Below are positions 1 to 7,449 of a DNA stretch of 47,629 nucleotides, piece after piece. The notes beneath the pieces are model-generated. The model was not told where the DNA came from and did no database searches. It saw only the letters and a program-made list of their open reading frames with translations. Source of the DNA: Duncaniella muris (GTDB lineage: Bacteria > Bacteroidota > Bacteroidia > Bacteroidales > Muribaculaceae); NCBI RefSeq assembly GCF_003024805.1, contig NZ_PUEC01000027.1, positions 1-47,629 of the forward strand, in the 5' to 3' direction. How positions within the stretch are numbered: position 1 is the stretch's first letter; every line of letters begins with the position of its first letter. Made by a program: the position numbers and the translations under genes.

Positions 1-451
1 CCCACGGCAGGATAGAGACGAGAACCTACCGCGTATATGACGGACTGGACATTATCGCAGACAAGAAGAAATGGGGCGGAAACATGACCATCATAGAGTA
101 TGAATCGTCCACAGTCAAAAAGTCAACAGGAGTACACACCTCAGAAAAAGCCTGTACGTCAGCAGTATGCCCACGGATACTCCGCAGCCCGGAACCATCG
201 TACGCAACCACTGGTCGATAGAATGCATGCACTGGGGGCTGGACCACAATCTTCAGCAGGACAATATAAAACGCAAGTCGTCGAGAGCTGCCCGAAACCT
301 CGACACCATACAGAGAATAGTTTACTCGGTGTTCTCAATATGGAAAGGACTTCGCAAAAAACAATCGGATAAGAATAAAGGCATGGCCGAACTGATCAGA
401 CATATCTCGACGAGCTTTACCCGACTAATGCGATTTTTAAGCCAAAAATGA
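1..451 (+). pseudogene. ISAs1-family transposase, 3' part, frameshifted and cut by the window edge
   Basis: The plus strand reads as the C-terminal part of an ISAs1-type DDE transposase: first the segment GRIETRTYRVYDGLDIIADK in the frame starting at base 3, then LYVSSMPTDTPQ, the NHWSIEC-HWGLD motif and a tail ending in LMRFLSQK in the frame of base 167. The frame changes at about bases 145-151, in a run of A's, which looks like a one-base deletion relative to the related copy at 44302-44877, where the reading is continuous across this point. The N-terminal part lies outside the window. It cannot encode an active enzyme as read here unless the shift is a sequencing error. Confidence 0.8.
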
Positions 452-770
452 AAAAAATAAGATTTTAACGAAGAGATAAACAACTGAAATACAGATACAA
501 CAGATTACCCGCTTCAGCTCGAAACGGGTAAGGGCAGGTATACACTTTATTTTATCTTAAATGAAAAAGCCGTGATGATACTCAGAGAATTATTCTAAAA
601 TTGTTGCTGACCGACCTGATTGTGTTCGATTCGCTGAATAGTTACGTTGACAACCCTTTGGCAATCGGAGGCTCCTACGAAAACAAACAAGCCATTCGGT
701 GTTCCGGATGGCTCGAATTATGTGTCGAACTTATAGCGTTCGAGATATTATTTCAGTCGGTTTTGAATCC
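452..770. other. AT-rich spacer between two insertion sequences
   Basis: No secure gene. An open frame (about bases 565-770, plus strand) runs without stop into the left inverted repeat of the neighbouring IS and would end inside it, so it could be a coding fragment cut by the insertion. I recognise no family in it. The first bases after 451 are A-rich and probably hold the 3' end of the ISAs1-type element. Confidence 0.4.
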
Positions 771-807
771 GGATCAGCGGATTTTTCCGGTGGGCGGAAG
801 GGAGATG

Positions 808-1836
808 TCAAGAGTATAGAGTGGACAGTCTGAACATAAAGAACTTTATGTCGCCGACACCCCGGGACTGTGTCCTGAACGCCTTGATTTTTGCATTGAA
901 GGATTCTGCCGAGGCATTTGTGAGCCTTCGCTCGAAATAGTTGATTATTGTGGTGTTGTGGTTCTCGAAAGTCTCCAGGACTTTGTTGAATTCATTGTTC
1001 CTGATGGCCTCCACTTCGTTGTACCATCTGGCGAGATTCAGTCTGGCAACTCCGGCAGAAGTCTTTTCGTTGAATATGTCCACAAGCTTTAGAAACAGTC
1101 CGTATGCCTTTTCCAGATCTGGGAATATCCTGAACAATATTCCGGCGCGTATCTTCTGCTGCCCGTTCCATTTTGATTTGTGCTTGAGTATGATATGCCG
1201 GCTGCGTGCCATTATCTGAGGCATGGTCTCGCCATTCTCCATCCTTTCGGGTTGCCACTGTCCGATCAGTCCGCGTTCTTCTTTTGAGGCTGCATTCTTT
1301 CGCCTCCGGCGATGCTCTCTGATTGCCTTGTTCTCGGCATCGAGTACCTCCCAGCGGTGTCGTATCCTCAGCTGGTCAACGGCTTCGGAAATGAGCTGCT
1401 GGACATGAAACCGGTCATTGACAAGCGATGTGCCGGGAAACACGTTTCTGACAGTCAGCATCATGGCTGAAGAAAGGTCTGTCGTAACCGTTTTTACCTT
1501 AAGGCGCTGCCTCAAAGGCGCTTTCCGCAGTATTGCCGACACTGTGTCACTTGACACACCACGGACCATCGCCGCAAGAGCTCCTCTGCCTCCATGCGCG
1601 GCCTTGTTGGTCAGTATGGTATAGACATCACCATTGCTCAGGCAGGTCTCGTCAAGACTCATGTCCGCGCCGAAATTTTCAGGATACAATATGTATTCAT
1701 CGGCATGGTCAAGCTGGTCCCATGACCGATAGTCGCTGATCACTTCCTTGTATTGCTTGCGCAGTGTCTGTCCGTTCAGACCGTTGCGTGCGGCAAGAGT
1801 GGAGATGCTGACGGGAGTGCTCTCAATCTCCCTCTT
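808..1836 (-). CDS. IS transposase catalytic frame (orfB), ISL3-like DDE
   Basis: The frame is open from base 1836 down to the stop at 808. The segment before the GTG at 1743 reads like a helix-turn-helix (STLAARNGLNGQTLRKQYKEV), so the functional product probably begins by frameshift from orfA rather than at that GTG. Candidate catalytic residues are the D in FGADMSLDE, the D in VTTDLSSAM and the E in NASAESFNAKIKAF, the usual spacing for an ISL3-type DDE domain. The C-terminus reaches into the left inverted repeat. Nothing in the frame is broken, so the element may still be active. Confidence 0.8.
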   Translation of the reverse strand, partial: KREIESTPVSISTLAARNGLNGQTLRKQYKEVISDYRSWDQLDHADEYILYPENFGADMSLDETCLSNGDVYTILTNKAAHGGRGALAAMVRGVSSDTVSAILRKAPLRQRLKVKTVTTDLSSAMMLTVRNVFPGTSLVNDRFHVQQLISEAVDQLRIRHRWEVLDAENKAIREHRRRRKNAASKEERGLIGQWQPERMENGETMPQIMARSRHIILKHKSKWNGQQKIRAGILFRIFPDLEKAYGLFLKLVDIFNEKTSAGVARLNLARWYNEVEAIRNNEFNKVLETFENHNTTIINYFERRLTNASAESFNAKIKAFRTQSRGVGDIKFFMFRLSTLYS

Positions 1837-2173
1837 TTAAAAAAGCGACGAACTCGGCGTTAAGCCTTGTGCCGTCGAACTCGGATACATCCCATTCATA
1901 GCTGAATATCTCGCCGGTGGATTTGTCAAGCCACTTGCGCTTCCGCACATGCAGGTATGTGGCACGCCCCCTTATGGGATAATCCTGTATAGTCCGGTAA
2001 TCACCAAAACCGTAGCAGATTATGTTTTTATTGTACTTGTCTTCGCTAAGTTGTTCATTCTTCTCATCAAGCCAAATGTCGAAACGGCTCTCGCTTTTTT
2101 CAAAGCGGTCAATGTCGAAGTTGTCTATCAGGACTTCGGGGAGGATGGATCTGAGTAGTTGGTCTGGTTTCAT
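1823..2173 (-). CDS. IS transposase N-terminal frame (orfA)
   Basis: This 116-residue product starts MKPDQLLRSILPEV and ends AFLKEGD. It is the separately encoded N-terminal region seen in ISAon1-type elements: a small acidic and aromatic protein that precedes the DDE frame. It ends inside the T6A4 run at 1835-1844, where the second frame becomes open, so the two are probably joined by frameshifting. The start lies just inside the right inverted repeat. Alone it is unlikely to be catalytic. Confidence 0.75.
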   Translation of the reverse strand: MKPDQLLRSILPEVLIDNFDIDRFEKSESRFDIWLDEKNEQLSEDKYNKNIICYGFGDYRTIQDYPIRGRATYLHVRKRKWLDKSTGEIFSYEWDVSEFDGTRLNAEFVAFLKEGD

Positions 2174-2290
2174 TTTGCAAAGATAACACTATACTCCGAC
2201 ATCCCCCTTCCGCCCACCGGAAAAATCCGCTGACCCTGTTTTTGCCCAAAGTCGAAAATTCTGCGTAGAAACGCCGGTTGGGGATAACGA

Positions 2291-2325
2291 AAAGCCTCTG
2301 AAATCGTCTGGATTTCAGAGGCTTT
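2291..2325. terminator. Bidirectional intrinsic terminator
   Basis: A 15-bp stem, AAAGCCTCTGAAATC with GATTTCAGAGGCTTT, and a five-base loop. A-rich and T-rich flanks on both sides allow termination in both directions. On the minus strand it follows the tRNA-end-like sequence at 2346-2360 by about 20 bases, the arrangement also seen behind tRNA-Lys at 46.2 kb. Confidence 0.7.
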
Positions 2326-2345
2326 CTGTATTTTGATGCTTTGTT

Positions 2346-2360
2346 TTGTGACCCCGGAGA
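2346..2360 (-). other. Possible attachment-site core: 15-base match to tRNA-Lys 3' end
   Basis: Read on the minus strand, TCTCCGGGGTCACAA is identical to bases 46188-46202, the 3' end of tRNA-Lys plus three bases. No tRNA body precedes it here. Integrative elements that enter tRNA genes leave such a short copy at their far end, which would place an element on the higher-coordinate side. A chance match or a common tRNA ending is the alternative. Confidence 0.4.
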
Positions 2361-2749
2361 TTTCGGGGTTATTTCATCTGTTAGCACTGGCTATCAAAGA
2401 GTTGCAAGCAAGAGTATAGAGCCTACTCACTAATGGCTCACTCCGCTACTTCAATGTTCTTCACCGTTATGATGATACGGTAATGTAAAGGTAATGCTTT
2501 ATTTCCAATCATCAAAGAGCCAAAGCGTTAAAAGTCCTTCGGACTCACGGGTATAGAAATTTTCCGGCTCACGGTTCAAAATGCCAAATCCATATATTCC
2601 ATAAGAGAATGGCTTTTGCCGACTCACGGTTGATTTGCCGTGATGTTTTCAGCCGAAAACGCTTCCTGCGACTATCTTTTGACAGCGGTTATCTCATCGG
2701 TCAGCAGGTGTAATCAAATGCTGTCGGTTTTGTCTTTTTTTGCCATAAG

Positions 2750-3757
2750 TCAAAAATGGGCTACAAATTCCATGACTATCTTATTCTGTTCTGAAATTGC
2801 CGGAGTTACTCCTTTGTTATAAAAATATTGTTCATAGTTGAGGCGAATATCTGCCTGTAATGATTTCTTTCCCAGACTCAATGTAACACCTCCAGTCAGT
2901 CTATGCCTTTCAGGATCATCTACTTTGAGATTGCCGGATTCATCTTTCGTACCTTTGCTGTGATCTGACATATAGTCATACCTTCCGAGGAATGATATGG
3001 AAGTCAGACCTTTTTTCATCGGAAGTCGATATGCGGCAAATGCGTCAACCGCATTTACAGGCGTGAAAGAGCCGTGGGCATAGTGCTTGCGGAGATATTC
3101 CGCCTCGATGTGCCATCTCCGGTTTTGCCAGTAGACCCCTGCATCGTACATCATCACGTTCACATCCCCGGCATTTGCCTTCTGGCAACTGAGTGTGATA
3201 TTAAATTGCCGGGCAATCATTGTCTGCGCCTTGAACGAGAAATTATAGTTGTTGGTCCAGAAATGTTTTTGATTTGTCAGTCCTGAGCCGTTGAATATAC
3301 CTCCTTCAAGCGTAATGGGCATACGGTCGTTGAATGTCCACGATGCTGATGCCCCTACATCGCGCACATTGCCGACCTGCTTTGCTATGAAAGAACGATT
3401 GGCGAAATACTGTAGATGAGGTGAACGATGGGCATCAATGGTAAACGGCACTCTCATCTGACCGAAGGTGAACTTTAACACGTCTTTAGGTTGCAGACGT
3501 ATATATGCGTCAAGCATCTTTATAGTACCCTCGTCCGAAAGGTCTATCTCGGCTTTGTATCTTACAATAGGAATCACCTTGCCTTCCACGCTCAGACGCG
3601 CATTGCGTATCTCAAAGCGTCCCTTATCTATTTGAGGCTCATATTCATATTTGGCCCGGATAGTCCCGTGTATTTCAGGGATAAATGGATTTTTATCCTG
3701 AGCCACGGCAGACAATGCAAATACTGACAATGCCGTCATAATTAAAATCCGTTTCAT
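2750..3757 (-). CDS. Phosphate-selective porin O/P-like outer-membrane protein
   Basis: A 335-residue precursor with a signal peptide (MKRILIMTALSVFALSAVAQ). After it comes a porin-type beta-barrel: the segment FEIRNARLSVEGKV is typical of OprO/OprP family barrels, followed by alternating aromatic strands, and the protein ends in a terminal Phe (VMEFVAHF), the outer-membrane insertion signal. It would form a diffusion channel for phosphate or polyphosphate across the outer membrane. Its ATG overlaps the stop of the upstream PhoU-like gene (ATGA), so the two are co-transcribed. Given the neighbouring PiT, PhoR and PhoB genes a phosphate role is likely, but substrate specificity cannot be read from the sequence. 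Confidence 0.8.
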   Translation of the reverse strand: MKRILIMTALSVFALSAVAQDKNPFIPEIHGTIRAKYEYEPQIDKGRFEIRNARLSVEGKVIPIVRYKAEIDLSDEGTIKMLDAYIRLQPKDVLKFTFGQMRVPFTIDAHRSPHLQYFANRSFIAKQVGNVRDVGASASWTFNDRMPITLEGGIFNGSGLTNQKHFWTNNYNFSFKAQTMIARQFNITLSCQKANAGDVNVMMYDAGVYWQNRRWHIEAEYLRKHYAHGSFTPVNAVDAFAAYRLPMKKGLTSISFLGRYDYMSDHSKGTKDESGNLKVDDPERHRLTGGVTLSLGKKSLQADIRLNYEQYFYNKGVTPAISEQNKIVMEFVAHF

Positions 3758-4452
3758 GCTGTCATTGGTTTATTGCTTGTTTTAATGTTTTTGATTGCCT
3801 GTAGAAAGGAACTGATAAAGGAATGAAGATAATACAAGAGCATCAGATAGGAATATGAGGGGGCTCCTTCATCAAAATCTTCATGGGTCATCCCTTTGGA
3901 ATGTATGGCGATGCTGTGTTCGATAAAATCTTTCTCCAAGCCCGCATCTCCATTAATCTTCACTGTATCAACATCTGAACTGAGTATGCTGTCAGCTAAT
4001 TGAGACAGTCGGACAATCCCTCCACGAATTGTTTCGATCTCACATTTGTAAGAGATAGGTATATAGCCATCCGGGGACGTGACAAGATGACGTGTGGTTT
4101 CGGCAATCTTGTCCGTAGCCTCAAGCATATATTCACAATATAGCGCAGTCTTGCCGATAGTATCGTCAGTGTCTGCCGAACTATTCCGGACTTTATCGCT
4201 GATTATATCAATGGTCTGCGAACCGATTCGATGATTCTTGCATACCGCAATATTATCATTGTTTGAAAGACATTCCAACGCTTTGTCGATAATCGGACCG
4301 CATGACTGCATCGTCATAGTCAAGCAAGACTTTTCAACAGGACGGGCGGGGATAAAACAATACATTTCCTTGACCTTACGTCTGCGTATATGCCGTCGCA
4401 ACATAATGATGATTCCGGCCAAAGCCATTATCGAGAGAACTGTAACGTACAT
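3754..4452 (-). CDS. Membrane-anchored PhoU-like helical protein
   Basis: 232 residues. Residues 2-18 form one hydrophobic segment followed by a strongly basic stretch (RRHIRRRKVKE), giving a single N-terminal anchor with a cytoplasmic body. The body is all-helical and low in glycine. Its end (LLYYLHSFISSFLQAIKNI) resembles the end of the PhoU-like tail of the PiT protein encoded upstream (VLYVYVNLLQETQEMVSSIRK). I therefore infer a PhoU-related accessory protein that may bind the transporter or the PhoR kinase. It is translationally coupled to the porin gene and has its own promoter at 4475-4531. The similarity was judged by eye and no family name is certain. Confidence 0.55.
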   Translation of the reverse strand: MYVTVLSIMALAGIIIMLRRHIRRRKVKEMYCFIPARPVEKSCLTMTMQSCGPIIDKALECLSNNDNIAVCKNHRIGSQTIDIISDKVRNSSADTDDTIGKTALYCEYMLEATDKIAETTRHLVTSPDGYIPISYKCEIETIRGGIVRLSQLADSILSSDVDTVKINGDAGLEKDFIEHSIAIHSKGMTHEDFDEGAPSYSYLMLLYYLHSFISSFLQAIKNIKTSNKPMTA

Positions 4453-4474
4453 GATTTATAGTATTTCTTTGATA

Positions 4475-4531
4475 CAAAGTAACCGCATTTTTATTTCAAG
4501 TTTATATCGGAAATATTAGATAAACATTAAA
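4475..4531 (-). promoter_or_regulatory. Candidate PhoB-dependent promoter of the PhoU-like/porin operon
   Basis: Minus strand, in transcription order: a direct repeat TTTAAT-N5-TCTAAT (4515-4531, 11-base period), then TTGAAAT (ATTTCA on plus at 4493-4498), then 10 bases, then TTACTTTG (4475-4482) as the -7 box. The PiT promoter at 6925-6983 has the same elements with the same distances, and the ATG is 22 bases downstream of the -7 box. An 11-base repeat period is what PhoB-type winged-helix regulators bind. The role is inferred. Confidence 0.55.
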
Positions 4532-4550
4532 TCTATCAGTCAATTACGAC

Positions 4551-4582
4551 ATAAAAAAGATGGGAGATATGCACTCCCATCT
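4551..4582 (-). terminator. Intrinsic terminator behind the PiT gene
   Basis: Nine-bp stem AGATGGGAG/CTCCCATCT followed on the minus strand by a run of six T's. It lies 34 bases after the stop of the PiT gene and separates it from the PhoU-like/porin operon. Confidence 0.85.
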
Positions 4583-4615
4583 CAATCTTAGGAACAATCT
4601 TTTTTACCTTAGACT

Positions 4616-6898
4616 TTATGCTGTTGGTACCATGATTTTGGCAGGGCGTGTGCGGAAATCCGAGTCGCGCAGCTTGGCAAACGCCCGCAGATATTTCCTT
4701 ATTGACGATACCATTTCCTGCGTTTCCTGAAGCAGATTGACATAGACATACAGAACAGCCATTGCCGATGTGTCTCCGTCGCGGAGCTGGTCATGCACAC
4801 GATGATATGTGTCGGAAACAGTATCCTTTATCTCGTCACAGTGTCGGCGAAGTGTACTTATCATATCTGTATCCCCGCTCCCCATAAGTTTGACGGTATC
4901 ATTGAACAGTGTACTTATTTGTGTCCGTATCATCTCGTATTCAGTAGTATATTTGGGAGGCAGAGGAAGGAAATTGTTGTCGACATGCTCTTTGCAGACC
5001 TCGTTGATGCGGCGCAGGTTGTAAAGTATGCCCATACAGCAGTTGTTGCTGAGATAGAACCAAGTGCTTTTTTCTATCGCCATCTCGCGTGTCAAATGAC
5101 GCAGACATAGAGTTTCCTTACGGCGGGCGTTTTTAAGCGTGGTTTTCTGGCGGGCGAGACTCGATTCCGTCTTGCCGAGAATCCCGGCGCTCTCAGTTAT
5201 GAAAGCCGATGTTATATCCCGGTATTTTTCCTCGGCATAGGTCATGAACTTCTCTTGTTGCTCGGTGATATACATCATAAGCAACGGCCATGTCTGTGTT
5301 TTATCCTGAGTGGATATTATAGTCTGGAACAGTGCATCACCGTTATCTTCTTGTGTCTTCTTTCTGAACCTCCGGTTGCTGTTGATGATTATGAATATCG
5401 TCAAAGCCGCCAACAGAAGCATCACCCACTGACCACCATAGTGCATTGCTGCAACAATCAGTCCTGCGCCGATAAACGCCGCACCCGCAGTAAGAAACCA
5501 ACCGCCGATTACGGAAATCACGCCGGTGATGCGGAACACAGCACTTTCACGCCCCCATGCCCTGTCGGCAAGAGAAGTACCCATAGCGACCATAAATGTT
5601 ACGAAAGTGGTTGACAGGGGCAGTTTCAGTGAGGTGCCGAGGGCAATGAGTGCTCCGGCAAGTACTAGATTGACAGAGCCGCGTATGAGGTCGAAAGCCG
5701 CACCTTGATCCATAATGGTCTCATCCACATTAAAACGACGGTTGAACCAACGGCGTACTTTCGCGGGTGTGACACGCCTTAACCAAGAAAGGAATGATAA
5801 GGTCCATCTTACCAGCCGCCGGGCAATGCGGGAAGAACCAAACATCTCATCGCCACCCTGCTGGCTTCCGAGACCGATTTCAGTCTTGGTCACATTCCGG
5901 GCTTTTTTTGACGTTGCAAGTGACACCACCATTATGACTCCGGCACCGATGAGGAAATATATCGGTGTATTTGCCGGGCCGTTAAGTGAATCCATAAGGA
6001 AACCTTTGGAGTCCCCTCCGCCGTTAGCCATAAAATCCTGATATGAAGCCAGACCGCTCAAGGGAACACCTATGAAGTTCACAAGGTCATTACCTGCAAA
6101 TGCCACGGCAAGCGAGAATGTACCCATCAGCACAATTGCTTTCAGCACATTAACCTTGCAGACATGGAGCAGTTGCATCAGCACTGTAAAAACTGCGAAA
6201 CAGGACAGTATGATCAGCGCAGTATTGTTTTTTATCCACGCTTTCAGTTCAGGGGTCATGAAAGAAAGATCTTTAGCTCCTTTAATCAGAAGAAAGTAAA
6301 CAATCGCAGTTGCACATATACCTCCGAATATTCCTATCTTCCATTTCAGGTTGCTCCGGTAATTGAACGAGAACACCATACGGGATATGAACTGCACCAC
6401 CGTTCCGAAGAAAAAGGCTATCGCCACCGACAGGAATATTCCGAGAATCACCGACAGGGCTTTCTCCGTGTTAAGCAAGTCATCAAAACCGAGACCGATG
6501 CCTCCTGCCATTTTAATCAATGCAACGACAAAGGTGGCTCCCAGCAGCTCGAAAACCATTGACACGGTTGTAGAGGTAGGCATACCCAGCGAGTTGAACA
6601 CGTCGAGAAGGATGATGTCCGTGACCATTACCGCCATGAAGATGCAGATAAGGTCATAGAACGAAAAATGCTCGGGACGGAAAATTCCGTGCCGGGCAAT
6701 CTCCATCATTCCGTTACTCATTGCCGCACCGATGAACACACCGATGGAAGCGACAATCAGGACTCTTTTGAATGATGCCGCCTTAGACCCGATAGCCGAG
6801 TTCAGGAAGTTGACAGCATCGTTACTCACACCCACTGACAAGTCGAACACGGCCAGCAGGAAAAGAAAAATTACTACGCAAAGAAACAGTATTTCCAT
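4616..6898 (-). CDS. PiT-family inorganic phosphate transporter with PhoU-like C-terminal domain
   Basis: 760 residues. The N-terminal two thirds is a polytopic PHO4-type permease carrying the two family signatures, GVSNDAVNFL (residues 23-32) and AGNDLVNFIG (about 264-273), variants of the GANDVAN motif. After about residue 520 the protein is cytoplasmic and helical, resembling PhoU, up to the basic C-terminus. It would import phosphate by cation symport across the inner membrane. Its transport half is nearly the same as that of the second copy at 29126-31417, while the DNA differs at many third codon positions. It has its own promoter (6925-6983) and terminator (4551-4582). Confidence 0.9.
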   Translation of the reverse strand: MEILFLCVVIFLFLLAVFDLSVGVSNDAVNFLNSAIGSKAASFKRVLIVASIGVFIGAAMSNGMMEIARHGIFRPEHFSFYDLICIFMAVMVTDIILLDVFNSLGMPTSTTVSMVFELLGATFVVALIKMAGGIGLGFDDLLNTEKALSVILGIFLSVAIAFFFGTVVQFISRMVFSFNYRSNLKWKIGIFGGICATAIVYFLLIKGAKDLSFMTPELKAWIKNNTALIILSCFAVFTVLMQLLHVCKVNVLKAIVLMGTFSLAVAFAGNDLVNFIGVPLSGLASYQDFMANGGGDSKGFLMDSLNGPANTPIYFLIGAGVIMVVSLATSKKARNVTKTEIGLGSQQGGDEMFGSSRIARRLVRWTLSFLSWLRRVTPAKVRRWFNRRFNVDETIMDQGAAFDLIRGSVNLVLAGALIALGTSLKLPLSTTFVTFMVAMGTSLADRAWGRESAVFRITGVISVIGGWFLTAGAAFIGAGLIVAAMHYGGQWVMLLLAALTIFIIINSNRRFRKKTQEDNGDALFQTIISTQDKTQTWPLLMMYITEQQEKFMTYAEEKYRDITSAFITESAGILGKTESSLARQKTTLKNARRKETLCLRHLTREMAIEKSTWFYLSNNCCMGILYNLRRINEVCKEHVDNNFLPLPPKYTTEYEMIRTQISTLFNDTVKLMGSGDTDMISTLRRHCDEIKDTVSDTYHRVHDQLRDGDTSAMAVLYVYVNLLQETQEMVSSIRKYLRAFAKLRDSDFRTRPAKIMVPTA

Positions 6899-6924
6899 TG
6901 TTTTCTCAATTACTTATTCTGCCG

Positions 6925-6983
6925 CAAAGTAACTAAGAAAACATTTCATGATTATTTCAAAATCCTTAACCATTTATTAAAAC
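6925..6983 (-). promoter_or_regulatory. Candidate PhoB-dependent promoter of the PiT gene
   Basis: Minus strand: GTTTTAAT and GGTTAAG with TTAA cores 11 bases apart (6966-6969 and 6977-6980), then CATGAAAT (TGAAAT at 6943-6948), exactly 10 bases, then TTACTTTG (6925-6932). From the proximal TTAA to the -7 box there are 33 bases, the same as in the promoter at 4475-4531. The ATG follows 26 bases after the -7 box. Confidence 0.55.
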
Positions 6984-7002
6984 TGCCGGACTGACAGAGT
7001 GT

Positions 7003-7449
7003 TTAATTGCGGTCAAACCTTATATAGCTCTGTTCGATGGGTTTATACGTCGGGTCATTCCACAGACAGCTTGAAATCATCAGGTCCGCACTTATTCGGT
7101 TGCAGGCAATCGGCACGTTGTGGAGACGACATTGACGCAAAAGCATCTGAATGTCCGCCTCGTGGGGCTGCGCATTGAGGTCGTCTATCAGGAATATGGC
7201 AAGATCAATTTCGTTTCTTACCACCATTGCCGCTATTTCGGCATCACCGCCCATCGGTCCGGAGTTCATACATTCGACTTGGGCATCTATTCCGGCTTCT
7301 GAGAAAGCATTCTTTACAAGCCCTCCAGTCGTGCCGGTACATACCAGCTCATGCTGTGAAAGGTATTGGGCGTTGAATTTTACCCAATCTACCATATCGG
7401 CTTTGCGTTGGTCGTGAGCTACAAGCGCGATTTTTAGTTTTGTCTTCAT
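7003..7449 (-). CDS. mgsA: Methylglyoxal synthase
   Basis: 148 residues when started at the ATG at 7449, which overlaps the stop of the kinase gene (ATGA) and gives the usual N-terminus KIALVAHDQRK. The enzyme converts dihydroxyacetone phosphate to methylglyoxal and free phosphate (EC 4.2.3.3) in the cytoplasm. Signatures present are NSGPMGGDAEI, with the catalytic Asp of the GGD motif, and IDDLNAQPHEADIQMLLR, with the family His and the following Asp. The length is normal. It is the third gene of a phoB-phoR-mgsA operon. The E. coli enzyme is inhibited by phosphate, and its reaction releases phosphate, which fits this context. Confidence 0.93.
   Translation of the reverse strand: MKTKLKIALVAHDQRKADMVDWVKFNAQYLSQHELVCTGTTGGLVKNAFSEAGIDAQVECMNSGPMGGDAEIAAMVVRNEIDLAIFLIDDLNAQPHEADIQMLLRQCRLHNVPIACNRISADLMISSCLWNDPTYKPIEQSYIRFDRN

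Larger units (their letters stand above)
771..2236 (-). mobile_element. Complete insertion sequence, ISAon1/ISL3-like, with about 48-bp terminal inverted repeats
   Basis: The left end (771 to about 821) and the reverse complement of the right end (about 2187-2236) match over roughly 48 bp with few differences. Both begin GGxTCAGCGGATTTTTCCGG and continue through TGGGCGGAAGGG. Between them lie two minus-strand frames encoding one transposase. I could not fix a target-site duplication by eye: the flanks (TTTTGAATCC on the left, TGTTTTTGCC on the right) share only short T-rich matches. The exact outer base could differ by one or two. Confidence 0.85.
2237..2749. other. Non-coding stretch: hairpin, tRNA-end-like core and GTGAG repeats
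   Basis: No convincing gene. It holds, in order, a strong hairpin (2291-2325), a 15-base match to the 3' end of the tRNA-Lys gene on the minus strand (2346-2360), a short ACCCCG/CGGGGT hairpin, and three copies of (G)RCTCACGG at 2542, 2566 and 2621 (CCGTGAG on the minus strand). The open frames crossing it show no domain and overlap these structures. Taken together it looks like the end of an integrative element rather than a gene region. Confidence 0.45.

Noticed and set aside
2109-2387. Minus-strand open frame of 92 codons across the IS right end
   Set aside because: It runs through the inverted repeat, the hairpin and the tRNA-end-like core; no domain and no promoter. Its sequence follows from these structures.
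2361-2440. A complete tRNA gene on the minus strand ending at 2346
   Set aside because: No anticodon arm or D arm can be folded upstream of the 15-base match; only the tRNA end is present.
2542-2629. CTCACGG repeats as a CRISPR array
   Set aside because: Only three short copies with unequal spacing.
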